NCBI GenBank assembly: GCA_900542355.1
Contig: UQNE01000004.1
Span: forward strand, 62,001 to 126,000
DNA from: an uncultured Bacteroidales bacterium
GTDB lineage: Bacteria; Bacteroidota; Bacteroidia; Bacteroidales; Paludibacteraceae
Direction of reading: 5' to 3'
Length of the DNA stretch: 64,000 nt
The notes under the pieces are model-generated. The model saw only the letters and a list, made by a program, of their open reading frames with translations, made no database searches and had not been told where the DNA came from. This document shows, piece by piece, positions 43,423 through 52,780 of the stretch. Made by a program: the position numbers and the translations under genes. Numbering within the stretch: position 1 is the stretch's first letter; each line of letters opens with the position of its first letter.

Positions 43423-46400
43423 TAGAATTTATAGGTTACACTCAGGTAGAAATTCATACCCCATGCGTAGTAGTACTTGCTGGGGAATTTCCATGCGTTG
43501 GGCGAAATCACTGAGTTCTCGTTATCACCTACACCCTGGCGTGTGTAGCGAGGCAAACGCGCCTGCTGGTATCCGCCCGTCTTAAAGTGGGTGTTGTTGG
43601 TCAGGTTGGTGATCGATAGGTTGATCGAGAGCGATTGGCGATTTTGCAAGTAGATTAGTTTACCTACGCTGGCATCGATGATAAAGCGGTTGAGCGGGTT
43701 GGTGGCTGCTAGCGACTCTTGCATCGATAGTATGTTGTACGGATAGCGCAATACGGGTACGCCGTTCTCGTCAAGCACTGCATTGGTCGGGAAAGTACCA
43801 TCGCCGGTTACCACGGCTGCCTTGCCGTCGGTCGTCTCTATTGCGTTGGCATAACTGTCGCCATACCAACCGTTTACGGGCGTCCCGTCAGCACGCACAC
43901 CCGTGTACAAACCTTTCATTCGGCGTGAGGGAGCCACGCTCAGATAGTTCCAGTCGTAGTAACTTACCGTTACATCCGCAAACCACATCTTCGGGTGGAA
44001 GAACGACAGTTTCAGGCTGGCATTCACTTGCGGTCCCGTTGCTATGCGCAACCCGTTGAGCAATACCTCGTCTTGCAACTCAAATACCGATTTGCCGTCT
44101 TTATCTTCTGCCAACGCCATTCCGTTCTCTGCCGAGGTTACGGCCATAGCATTGCTCGTGTAGCGATAGTCGCCTACGCTTGCTACACCGGTCAATGTGA
44201 AATAAGTACCCAGTTTTACGGCCGCTGCGGCTTCTACACCTATATGGCGGCGATTGATACCCGTAAGGGCTTGATTTACAAAGGTTCGTGCCTCATCGTC
44301 ATAGTAGCCGTTCAGTTCGCTTCCGTCCCAGAATTGGGTGAAGAAACCGGTGATTCTACCGCGTACAATCGGGTAGTTAAATTCGTACGACAAGTCGCCG
44401 CCTGCTACTTTCTCGCTCGCTGCGTAGAAGTCTTTTAGGCTCTTGGCGTTGTCGTGCGTGTAGATAGTTCCGATGGCACGATCGTGTACGCGCTGCGAGA
44501 TGTAGGCATTGCGGGCCAATGGGGCGCGAGTTTCTGCCAAAGCGTTGATCTTCAGTTGGTTCCTACCGTCTATCTTGTAGTTTACTCCCAACTTAAAGGC
44601 GGGATCTACAAAGTGATGAGCCTCGCCCATATAGGTCATTCCCGCTTTGAGCGTACCGGTATTTGCCTGCTCAATGATTTCATCGGCTTGCGTACCAAGA
44701 TAGTATTTTGCGTTGTCGGGATTCAGTTGCGAGAGATACCATGCACGACCGTTGATCATATTGGTCGTGCGTTGCATCGACGAATAGGTCAGTTGCAGAG
44801 CATAGTACAAATCTACTTCGTTAAAACTCCATTCGTTTTGTGCCCATACTTTGGCGGTTCCCATATTGATTCGGTAGTCGTAGCCGAAGCGGTCGCCGTA
44901 GTGTTTTACATCATTGTAGTCGTTGGCAATGTCGTTCTTTTTTACATTCGCGATGTCCGTCTGCGATAGACCGGCATTCGTTGCCAACTCCTTAATATCA
45001 CGGTCTGCAAACGGATCCACATCTATCCATTGGTTGCCGCCAAGCAGGTCATCTACGGTCTTGTAGTGAATACCTTGCGAGTATTTTCCTTCCAAACCGG
45101 CGGTGATCTTCAGGTGGTTAAATGCCGTGTTTACATAGTTGATGTTCACCATCGCCTCTTGTATATTGTTGTGTCGGCGTTCCAGCAAATAGCGTGCAGA
45201 CCCATTCGGATTGGTGTAGTTGTTGGCGATGTTCGAGGCATAGATATTATCCCAATCTATTTGTGTCGTCTTGTTGTCGCGGCTCTGCCAGAGGTCAACC
45301 AAGGTGTTGTACTGCTGAGCATTGATACTCGGACCGATAATCTGTCCGTCGTGAGCCACCTGACCCATACCCATACCCAATCCGTTCATATCGGCACCGA
45401 TGAAGTTGCCGTATGGATAGTGGCTGCCGTCTGCACCATAGAGTTGCTCCGAGTTAGAATCGGCTATCTGTCCGTCCCACAAGAACGAAGGCAGATTGCG
45501 GTAGTAGTCCGGACGAGGGTCGGGAGCGTTGTAGAAAGTCAGTGCTGAGTTGCTGTAGAAACTGTAGTGATAGCCGGCGGCAAACTTCATCTTGTTGTCC
45601 TCGTCTATCTTTAGGTCATAACTCAAAATCACGGTCGGGTCGTACGATTTTACAATGCGTGAGTTGCGCACCTTGCCGTTCTGATAACCCCAATACGGGT
45701 TGTAACTGTTATGCCCCCACGAGGTCTTGTTGTATGCGTTGGTCAGGTCATATACCTCTTGCGTTACCGCTGCCGACTGACCACGCTCCGTCGGTGCACC
45801 AAAAGTGATGATAGATAGGCGATTACCCGTTTCAAACTTCTTTTCTGCCGAGAAGAAATAGCCCAACGAGTAGTATTTGATTCCCTCGCCGATACTTCCT
45901 TTTTGGTCTATGTAGGGCGAGAAACGGAAGGCCAACTGTCCGATAAATGACCACCCGTTCTGTAGCGGACCGCTGGCGTAGGTCGCATTCACACGCGCTT
46001 TGTAGTTGCGGTTCGTTCCGGCTACACCTACTTTCCAACCTTGCGCATAGCGCGAAGCGTCCATTAGGTAGTTAGTCGATGTACCTAATCCGCCAAAGGT
46101 AAAATTGGTCGCACCTATCGGGTTTACCACCTCTTTGTTGCGACTGGCGTCGTTCAAACCGCCCATGGCTGAGAAATTAAACTGACCACGCTCTGCCGAG
46201 TTGAAGTTAATGCCGTTGATGTAGTTCTGCTCATAAGTCTGGTCATAGCCGCGTTTGCGGTAACGCGCTGTCGACCAAGCAAAGGAGGTCGTCGAGTTGA
46301 ATACATCGTTGCTTGCCGACGAGGCAGATGCCTGTGCTTGTGTCTTACCCTCATCGTCGTTCAAGTCTTCGTCCGCAAGGTTCAGCAAGATCTCCTCTTG

Positions 46401-46721
46401 CGCATCGCGGGCGATGTCTTTCTGCAAGCGAATAGGCTCCATCTTGGTGCTTTCGTTCTCTTTCAGCACCACCAATTCGATAGTGGCAATATAGCCGTCG
46501 GCTTCTACCACTACTTCCTCGTCCATCGGCTCCAAGTAGAGCAACGCAAACTCGCCTGATTGGTTAGTCGTGGTCGAGATGTTCTGATTCGCAAGGGTGA
46601 TCTTCGCGCCGACGATCGGACTATTCCCCGCTTCGTCAACTACGCTGCCTCGCAGTGATGTCTGTGCCATCACACCCAAGGAGAGCATCAGCACAAACAA
46701 CATTGAATAAACTTTTCTCAT
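43422..46721 (-). CDS. TonB-dependent receptor with carboxypeptidase-like regulatory domain
   Basis: A 1099-aa protein. Signal peptide to LGVMAQ, regulatory domain (SLRGSVVDEAGNSPIVGAKITLANQ), an acidic low-complexity linker (LLNLADEDLNDDEGKTQAQASASSAS), a diverged plug (YRKRGYDQTYEQNYINGINFN) and a large barrel ending NFYLSVTYKF with a terminal Phe. It is not a SusC type and has no SusD beside it; the partner is the DUF5689 lipoprotein. It begins 26 nt after asnS, so asnS transcripts may read into it. Confidence 0.9.
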   Translation of the reverse strand: MRKVYSMLFVLMLSLGVMAQTSLRGSVVDEAGNSPIVGAKITLANQNISTTTNQSGEFALLYLEPMDEEVVVEADGYIATIELVVLKENESTKMEPIRLQKDIARDAQEEILLNLADEDLNDDEGKTQAQASASSASNDVFNSTTSFAWSTARYRKRGYDQTYEQNYINGINFNSAERGQFNFSAMGGLNDASRNKEVVNPIGATNFTFGGLGTSTNYLMDASRYAQGWKVGVAGTNRNYKARVNATYASGPLQNGWSFIGQLAFRFSPYIDQKGSIGEGIKYYSLGYFFSAEKKFETGNRLSIITFGAPTERGQSAAVTQEVYDLTNAYNKTSWGHNSYNPYWGYQNGKVRNSRIVKSYDPTVILSYDLKIDEDNKMKFAAGYHYSFYSNSALTFYNAPDPRPDYYRNLPSFLWDGQIADSNSEQLYGADGSHYPYGNFIGADMNGLGMGMGQVAHDGQIIGPSINAQQYNTLVDLWQSRDNKTTQIDWDNIYASNIANNYTNPNGSARYLLERRHNNIQEAMVNINYVNTAFNHLKITAGLEGKYSQGIHYKTVDDLLGGNQWIDVDPFADRDIKELATNAGLSQTDIANVKKNDIANDYNDVKHYGDRFGYDYRINMGTAKVWAQNEWSFNEVDLYYALQLTYSSMQRTTNMINGRAWYLSQLNPDNAKYYLGTQADEIIEQANTGTLKAGMTYMGEAHHFVDPAFKLGVNYKIDGRNQLKINALAETRAPLARNAYISQRVHDRAIGTIYTHDNAKSLKDFYAASEKVAGGDLSYEFNYPIVRGRITGFFTQFWDGSELNGYYDDEARTFVNQALTGINRRHIGVEAAAAVKLGTYFTLTGVASVGDYRYTSNAMAVTSAENGMALAEDKDGKSVFELQDEVLLNGLRIATGPQVNASLKLSFFHPKMWFADVTVSYYDWNYLSVAPSRRMKGLYTGVRADGTPVNGWYGDSYANAIETTDGKAAVVTGDGTFPTNAVLDENGVPVLRYPYNILSMQESLAATNPLNRFIIDASVGKLIYLQNRQSLSINLSITNLTNNTHFKTGGYQQARLPRYTRQGVGDNENSVISPNAWKFPSKYYYAWGMNFYLSVTYKF

Positions 46722-46747
46722 AAATAGTTGTTTTTGTGAGTATTAGA

Positions 46748-48145
46748 TTAGAATTCCGCGGTCTTTGGTGTACGCGGGAACGGAATCACATCACGGATGT
46801 TTTGCATTCCGGTTACAAACAGCATCAGACGCTCAAAGCCCAACCCGAAGCCGGCGTGTGGAGCGGCACCAAAGCGGCGAGTGTCCAGATACCACCACAT
46901 ATCCTTCATCGGGATCTGGCGGCGCTCTATCTCGGCATTCAGTTTGTCCAAACTCTCCTCACGCACCGAGCCGCCGATGATCTCGCCTATCTGAGGGAAC
47001 AACACATCCGTACCCTGCACGGTCTTGTTGTCCTCGTTGATTTTCATATAGAAAGCCTTGATGTCTTTCGGATAGTCGGTCATGATCACAGGCTTGCCAA
47101 AATGCTCCTCTACCAAGAAACGCTCATGCTCCGAACTCAAGTCATCGCCCCAGTTGCAGGGGAACTCAAATTTCTTGCCGTTCTTTATCGCTTCTTGCAG
47201 AATATCAATACCTTCCGTATAGGTCAAGCGCACAAAATCTGTTCCGATTACCGATTGCAGACGCGCTATCAGGCCCTTATCTACATATTGGTTCAAGAAC
47301 TCCAAATCGTCCATACAGTGCTCCAAAGCCCAACGAACACAGTATTTGATAAAGTCCTCTTCCAAGTCCATCAACTCATCTTTTTGGATAAACGCAACCT
47401 CCGGTTCAATCATCCAAAACTCTGCCAAGTGGCGGGGAGTATTCGAGTTCTCTGCACGGAAAGTGGGACCGAAAGTATAAATCTTTCCCAATGCCATCGC
47501 AGCCAACTCGCCCTCCAACTGACCGCTCACCGTCAGCGAAGTCTGCTTGCCGAAGAAATCGTCAGAGTAATCGATTTTGCCGTTCTCATCGTATTTCAAG
47601 TTGTAGAGGTTCTTGGTCGTTACCTGAAACATCTGCCCGGCTCCCTCGCAATCCGATGCGGTAATCAAGGGCGTGTGGAAGTAGAAATAGCCGTGCTCGT
47701 GGAAGTAGGTGTGAATAGCCATCGCCATATTGTGGCGGATGCGAAATACTGCACCGAAAGTATTGGTACGAGGACGCAGGTGCGCTATCGTCCGCAGGTA
47801 CTCCATACTCAGACCTTTCTTTTGTAGCGGGTATTTCTCCGGATCGGCTGTGCCGTAGATCTCCAATTCCGTCAGTTGAATCTCGACCGATTGACCTGCA
47901 CCTTGGCTCTCTACCAAAGTACCGGTGGCAGAGATACAAGCACCCGTCGTTACGGGCTTCAAGGTCTCCTCGCTGAATTTCGAGAGGTCTGCTACAATCT
48001 GAATGTTCTTGATAGTAGAACCGTCGTTTAGGGCAATAAACGATACATTCTTGTTGCCGCGACGACTTCTAACCCAACCTCGCACATTGATTTCTGTGCC
48101 AAAGTCAGTGCGCTTGAGCGCATCAATGATTACTGTTCTTTGCAT
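46748..48145 (-). CDS. asnS: Asparaginyl-tRNA synthetase
   Basis: A 465-aa class IIb synthetase. The N-terminal OB fold is [31 protein letters not shown]. Motif 2 lies around [28 protein letters not shown], and motif 3 is [29 protein letters not shown]. The AsnRS-specific end distinguishes it from aspartyl-tRNA synthetase. Complete length. Confidence 0.97.
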   Translation of the reverse strand: MQRTVIIDALKRTDFGTEINVRGWVRSRRGNKNVSFIALNDGSTIKNIQIVADLSKFSEETLKPVTTGACISATGTLVESQGAGQSVEIQLTELEIYGTADPEKYPLQKKGLSMEYLRTIAHLRPRTNTFGAVFRIRHNMAMAIHTYFHEHGYFYFHTPLITASDCEGAGQMFQVTTKNLYNLKYDENGKIDYSDDFFGKQTSLTVSGQLEGELAAMALGKIYTFGPTFRAENSNTPRHLAEFWMIEPEVAFIQKDELMDLEEDFIKYCVRWALEHCMDDLEFLNQYVDKGLIARLQSVIGTDFVRLTYTEGIDILQEAIKNGKKFEFPCNWGDDLSSEHERFLVEEHFGKPVIMTDYPKDIKAFYMKINEDNKTVQGTDVLFPQIGEIIGGSVREESLDKLNAEIERRQIPMKDMWWYLDTRRFGAAPHAGFGLGFERLMLFVTGMQNIRDVIPFPRTPKTAEF

Positions 48146-48442
48146 GTATATTTCAAATTTTCAATTTGCTATTTTGATACACAAACCGCCACTTTCCTTT
48201 CTTTTTGCTATCTTGTCTTTGAGCCGACTTTGTCGAAATCTTGTCGAGACCTTGTCGAAACCTAAGACCTTAATAGTAAAATGTCATTTTGTCGCTGTTT
48301 TGTGCTATTTCCTATCAAAATGTATTGTTTAGAGAACCTCTTTCCCCTTTCGCCGGTGCTGAGGTATCTCTGTTGTTTTGCTTTGCGATATCTTTTTTCC
48401 TGTTCTGCTTGCTGCGATTTCTCATACAGCCTGTTGCGATAA
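48146..48442. other. Non-coding spacer between dnaB and asnS
   Basis: It contains TCGA array copy 2 (48217-48271) and CTATTTCCTATCAAAATG (~48303-48320), which recurs at ~57594-57611 next to array copy 3. I see no convincing promoter or small gene. Confidence 0.6.
48217..48271 (-). repeat. Dispersed 11-bp TCGA array, copy 2
   Basis: On the minus strand AAGGTCTTA then GGTTTCGACAA, GGTCTCGACAA, GATTTCGACAA, AGTCGGCTCAA, AG. It matches copy 1 (6924-6976) at most positions. Confidence 0.85.
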
Positions 48443-50026
48443 TCAGAATGCATACTCGCCGCTGTCCCCCATCGAGTTGTTCGGGTCTAGCGGAAAACCG
48501 CTGTTCATCGAAGCACCATCGGGACTCATATTGTTCATCTTCGATTGAAAACTCTGATACCCTCCGTCCGATGGTATAGGGGGTGCCGGCATCTCGTTCT
48601 CATCATCGTCAACCGCATCGCCTTGGTTCTGAAATTTCGCATACTTCGAGCGGAAACGAAGATACACGCTATCCGTCGCACCGCTACGGTGCTTAGCAAT
48701 GATGATTTCTGCAAGACCGCGCAAGTCTGTGCCCTTCTCGTCGGTGTAGAAATGGTAGTACTCGGGGCGGTGAATAAAGCACACCATATCCGCATCCTGC
48801 TCTATCGCACCCGACTCACGCAAGTCGCTCAACTGCGGCTTTTTTCCCTCGCTGCCCTGACGCGATTCTACACCACGGTTCAACTGGCTCAAAGCGATAA
48901 TCGGTATATCCAATTCCTTGGCCAATCCCTTTAGATTACGCGATATGATACTGATCTCCTGCTCACGACTGCCGAAATTCATTCCCTGAGCGTTCATCAA
49001 CTGCAAATAGTCGATGATAATCATCTCCACCTTGTGTTCGCGTACCAACTTCCGCGCCTTGGAGCGCAACTCAAACACCGATAGTGAGGGCGTATCATCG
49101 ATATACAACGGCGCACCATATAGGTCGTTGATCTTCGTATTCAAGCGCATCTTGTCATCGCGAGTCAGCCTACCGGTCTTTATTTTATCACCTTCTATCT
49201 CGCATACATTCATTATCAGACGGTTCACCAACTGCACATTCGACATCTCAAGCGAGAACATTGCTACGGGCCTGCCGTAGTTCACGGCGATGTTCTTTGC
49301 CATAGAGAGCACAAACGCCGTCTTTCCCATCGCAGGACGAGCAGCCAAAATTACCAAATCCGACTTCTGCCAACCCGCCGTTATCTTGTCCAATGCGGCA
49401 AAACCGGAAGGAATACCCGAGATGTTGCTGTCGTTTTGCGATGCAATATCCATTCGCCTCAATGCCTCCTCTACTACGGGGTCAATCTGCGTTACATCGC
49501 GCTTCTGAGCACGCTGACCTATCTCAAACACACCCGCTTCCGCGCGTTGCATCAGTTCCTCTATGTCTTGCGTATCATCGTAGCCCGCTTCCTCTATCTC
49601 TGCCGCCAAGCGGATCAAATCGCGTGCGGTCGCTTTCTGAGCCACGATCTGCGCATGGTAGCGGAGGTGAGCCGTCGAGGCTACATTGCGCGTCAGCGTC
49701 GTCAAAGTCTGTAGTCCGCCCGCCTCTTCCAGCGTACCCATACCCTTCAGTTTCTCTGCTACCGACAGAGAATCAATAGGTTGGTCTTTCGCTGCTAAGG
49801 CGCGTATCGCCTCAAAGATAATGCGGTTGCGGTCTATGTAAAACGATTCCGGTGTCAGCAAATCCGCTACCGTTCCATAAGCCTCTTTCTCTATCATCAT
49901 TGCACCAATCACCGAGTCTTCCAACTCCGGCGCTTGAGGCGGCAATTTGCCCATCTCGTTCGCTCCTACTTTTACAACCGTGCTCTGATTGCTGCGTCTG
50001 CGTGTATTTCTATTTGTATCTGCCAT
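48443..50026 (-). CDS. dnaB: Replicative DNA helicase DnaB
   Basis: A 527-aa protein. The N-terminal domain starts PPQAPELEDSVIGAMMIEKEAY. The RecA-like domain has Walker A LAARPAMGKTAF (residues ~228-238) and motifs MFSLEMSNVQLVNRL and EMIIIDYLQLMNA. The DnaB signatures ALSQLNRGVESRQ.KKPQLSDLRESGAIEQDADMV and IIAKHRSGATDSVYLRF are present. It has an acidic, disordered ~70-residue tail. Complete. A 52-bp duplication lies upstream of the start. Confidence 0.97.
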   Translation of the reverse strand: MADTNRNTRRRSNQSTVVKVGANEMGKLPPQAPELEDSVIGAMMIEKEAYGTVADLLTPESFYIDRNRIIFEAIRALAAKDQPIDSLSVAEKLKGMGTLEEAGGLQTLTTLTRNVASTAHLRYHAQIVAQKATARDLIRLAAEIEEAGYDDTQDIEELMQRAEAGVFEIGQRAQKRDVTQIDPVVEEALRRMDIASQNDSNISGIPSGFAALDKITAGWQKSDLVILAARPAMGKTAFVLSMAKNIAVNYGRPVAMFSLEMSNVQLVNRLIMNVCEIEGDKIKTGRLTRDDKMRLNTKINDLYGAPLYIDDTPSLSVFELRSKARKLVREHKVEMIIIDYLQLMNAQGMNFGSREQEISIISRNLKGLAKELDIPIIALSQLNRGVESRQGSEGKKPQLSDLRESGAIEQDADMVCFIHRPEYYHFYTDEKGTDLRGLAEIIIAKHRSGATDSVYLRFRSKYAKFQNQGDAVDDDENEMPAPPIPSDGGYQSFQSKMNNMSPDGASMNSGFPLDPNNSMGDSGEYAF

Positions 50027-50062
50027 TTTTGTTTGCTGTCTTCTGAGTTAGTTCGATGTCTG

Positions 50063-50166
50063 TTACTCGTTCATTGTTTTCTGTTTCGACTGGTTCAAAG
50101 TTCGTAACTTCTGCTTACTCGTTCAGTGTTTTCTGTTTCGACTGGTTCAAAGTTCGTAACTTCTGC
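50063..50166. repeat. 52-bp direct tandem duplication upstream of dnaB
   Basis: Two adjacent copies (50063-50114 and 50115-50166) starting TTACTCGTTCA, differing at one base (T/G at the 12th position). On the minus strand each contains GAACTTTG, one base off the TAnnTTTG element, so the duplication may double a weak promoter; that is speculative. Confidence 0.9.
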
Positions 50167-50217
50167 TTAGTGTGTCCTTTCCCGGTAATATTCCTATCTT
50201 ATTTAGTGTTTGTTATC

Positions 50218-51306
50218 TCAGTGCTTGTTTGCGTATTCGTCCAATAAGTTCTTTGCGGCTACAAAACTGCTAATGTCGTTGTTAAGTACTTGTCTCTCAG
50301 CGTTTTCTATCAATGCCTCCATTCTTTCGCTCTTGTAGAAACCGTCCAATAGAGCCTGGTTAATAGTCTCGTACATCCAGTATTTGGCTTGCTCTGTGCG
50401 ATGTCGCTCAAAGTATCCGTTGCCGCGCACAAAAGCAATGTAGTCCTCTATGTTTTTCCATACCTCTGCTACACCCGTATGCTCCACCGATGAGCAACAG
50501 ATGGCATCCGGTTTCCAACCCGATTCCGATGGGGGAAACAAGGCCAAAGCATTGCGGAAACTCACGCGCGCCGCGCGTGCGCGTTCAATATTATTGCCGT
50601 CGCATTTGTTGATGGCAATGCCGTCTGCCATTTCCATAATGCCGCGTTTGATGCCTTGCAACTCATCTCCCGTACCGGTTACCTGCAGTAGCAAGAAATA
50701 GTCCACCATCGAGTGTGCCGCCGTCTCCGATTGCCCTACGCCTACGGTTTCCACCAGTATGGTGTCAAATCCCGCTGCCTCGCAGAGTACAATCGTCTCG
50801 CGCGTCTTGCGTGCCACACCGCCCAACGAACCGGCCGATGGACTGGGACGGATAAACGCATTGGCCGCTGCCGACAATTCGTTCATTCGGGTCTTATCGC
50901 CCAAGATACTTCCCTTGCTGCGCTCGCTCGATGGGTCAATGGCCAATACTGCCAAATGCTTTCCTTGCTCACAGAGTTCCATTCCAAGAGCCTCAATAAA
51001 GGTCGATTTGCCCGCCCCGGGCACACCGGTGATACCCACACGAATAGAGTTGCCGGAGTAGGGGAGACACATCTCTATCACTTTCTGAGCAATCGCCTGA
51101 TCCGAGAGCAAACTGCTCTCCACCAGCGTTACTGCCTGACCCAAGATAGACGCATCACCACGGCGAATACCCTCAAAGTATTCCTCCGCAGTCAGCGTGC
51201 GTTTCTTACGCCGAAAGGTAGCATACGGATTAACGCTGGGGAGGTTTTCCACCCCGGCGTTAACCGTCAGACCTTTGTATTGTGCTTCGTTTTCAGGATG
51301 ATGCAT
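50218..51306 (-). CDS. meaB: Methylmalonyl-CoA mutase-associated GTPase MeaB
   Basis: A 362-aa G3E-family GTPase: Walker A GVPGAGKST (residues ~94-102), LAVLAIDPSSERSKGSILGDKTRM, FDTILVETVGVGQSE, INKCDGNN. It acts as a chaperone that loads and protects the B12 cofactor of methylmalonyl-CoA mutase. The mutase genes mutA and mutB lie at 62034 onward in this window, 11 kb away. Confidence 0.95.
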   Translation of the reverse strand: MHHPENEAQYKGLTVNAGVENLPSVNPYATFRRKKRTLTAEEYFEGIRRGDASILGQAVTLVESSLLSDQAIAQKVIEMCLPYSGNSIRVGITGVPGAGKSTFIEALGMELCEQGKHLAVLAIDPSSERSKGSILGDKTRMNELSAAANAFIRPSPSAGSLGGVARKTRETIVLCEAAGFDTILVETVGVGQSETAAHSMVDYFLLLQVTGTGDELQGIKRGIMEMADGIAINKCDGNNIERARAARVSFRNALALFPPSESGWKPDAICCSSVEHTGVAEVWKNIEDYIAFVRGNGYFERHRTEQAKYWMYETINQALLDGFYKSERMEALIENAERQVLNNDISSFVAAKNLLDEYANKH

Positions 51307-51361
51307 ACCGATGTTGTATTATATGCTCTTTATGTATCTTGTTGAATATGTGTGCCTTATA

Positions 51362-51449
51362 GTCTTGCCAATAAGTCAGGAATGTCTTGCCAATAACTTT
51401 GGAATATCTTACCGACTAGTTCAGAACCATTCAAACCGGTTTAGAACTC
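51362..51449. repeat. 22-bp period array upstream of meaB
   Basis: GTCTTGCCAATAA at 51362 and 51384, ATCTTACCGACTA at 51406 and a degenerate copy at 51428: four units of 22 bp with consensus GTCTTGCCAATAAgTtaGGAAT. A similar two-copy motif (GATTGCTTGTCC, 21 bp apart) lies at 52706-52738 upstream of the DUF1573 gene. Confidence 0.75.
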
Positions 51450-51553
51450 TCTCAAAGCATTCCTCCGCCTTTTGCAAGTGAGAACGAAAAACTAAGAACC
51501 ATCAGAACTGCCTCCTATCTCTTCCGTTAGTCGCAATTCTTAATTCAAAATTC

Positions 51554-52648
51554 TTAATCTACCGTCCAACTCAAGTTCACAGTCAAGCGAGGACGATTCG
51601 GATCATTGGTGATGATCAGCACTTGGCGAACATACTTGCCCGGCTCCATGGCCTTGCCGTTATGTTGTGTGTTGATTTCTACTTTGATGTTCGCTGCCTT
51701 CGGGCTGGCTTTCACCGACTTCGGCGCGCTGAATTTGATGTTGCTGTCCGAGCAATACACACGACGAATCTGCAAGGCGTTCATACCGCCGTTCTTAATG
51801 CTGATGTTACCACGCAGTACCTTTCCGGCTGCTACCTTGCCCAACTCGTAGCGGTTCTCCATTTCCAAAATAGGGGCTTGCTGGCGTTGAGCGGGAGTCA
51901 AGTTAGAGAAATCCTCTACTACATCTGCACGGAGTGTGATCATGTATTCCTCGCTCAATTCTTGTTTGCCGTTCACTACCACATAAGCATACAGCACATC
52001 CGGACCATAAGACTTAAAGGCTTTTGCATCGAAGATAAATACCAACTTACCGGTCTCTTTAGGCTTGATAGTCGTATTGGTTACTTGCGAAAGTAAATGT
52101 ACATCTTGATCGCGGGTAGCCAATTTTACGGTAATTTCTTTATCGCCTAAGTTAGCATACTCAATCTCGCGAGTTACACTCTCGCCCTTCTTGAAACTAC
52201 CGAAATCCACCGATTTCGATTTCAAACTTAAAGCACCCATTTTTACAGGATACTGATTTACCGGTTGCGCTGGCTTGGGAATAACCTCACCCTTTATGTA
52301 AAGGCGTTTGGTGGCTTCTGTTGCATTCGATGTAACAGTAATCGTCTTTTGGAAACGCCCGGGGCGACCATTAGGGTTGTAGGTAACCTTGATAGTTCCG
52401 GTTTGCCCGGGTTCTACCGGCTCGCGGGTCCAATTAGGAGTCGTGCAACCGCAACTGGCACGCACATTGCTCAATACCAACGGCTCCATACCCTCGTTCT
52501 TAAAGGTAAATACGGTCGTAACGCGGCCGTCTGCCTCGTTAATCCTGCCAAAATCATGCTCTGTCTCCTCAAAGGTAATGACGGCCTGTTGAGCCATCAT
52601 GGCTACTGCCACTAGAGCCATAGAGAGTGTTGCAAAAATTTTTTTCAT
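51554..52648 (-). CDS. DUF1573 Ig-like periplasmic protein
   Basis: A 364-aa protein with a Sec signal (LVAVAMMAQQ). The N-terminal DUF1573 domain is HDFGRINEADGRVTTVFTFKNEGMEPLVLSNVRASCGCTTPNW, followed by PGQTGTIKVTYNPNGRPGRFQKTITVTSNA. Two further Ig-like domains follow, of the HYDIN/ASPM-like kind (VDFGSFKKGESVTREIEYANLGDKEI). Function unknown; probably envelope-located. Confidence 0.9.
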   Translation of the reverse strand: MKKIFATLSMALVAVAMMAQQAVITFEETEHDFGRINEADGRVTTVFTFKNEGMEPLVLSNVRASCGCTTPNWTREPVEPGQTGTIKVTYNPNGRPGRFQKTITVTSNATEATKRLYIKGEVIPKPAQPVNQYPVKMGALSLKSKSVDFGSFKKGESVTREIEYANLGDKEITVKLATRDQDVHLLSQVTNTTIKPKETGKLVFIFDAKAFKSYGPDVLYAYVVVNGKQELSEEYMITLRADVVEDFSNLTPAQRQQAPILEMENRYELGKVAAGKVLRGNISIKNGGMNALQIRRVYCSDSNIKFSAPKSVKASPKAANIKVEINTQHNGKAMEPGKYVRQVLIITNDPNRPRLTVNLSWTVD

Positions 52649-52780
52649 ATCGCTATGTTGTTTGTTTTGTTAGTTATCTTTTAGTTGCTATGCTATTGAT
52701 TGCCGGATTGCTTGTCCCAATACCGAGATTGCTTGTCCGATGTGCTATCCCATAAATGTCAGTTTCTTCCTGTCAAAGTC

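Noticed and set aside
46736..47827. A 363-codon plus-strand open frame
   Set aside because: It is antisense to asnS.
48262..48453. Small basic protein upstream of asnS
   Set aside because: It has no homologue I recognise, overlaps the dnaB stop and has no promoter; composition suggests spacer DNA.
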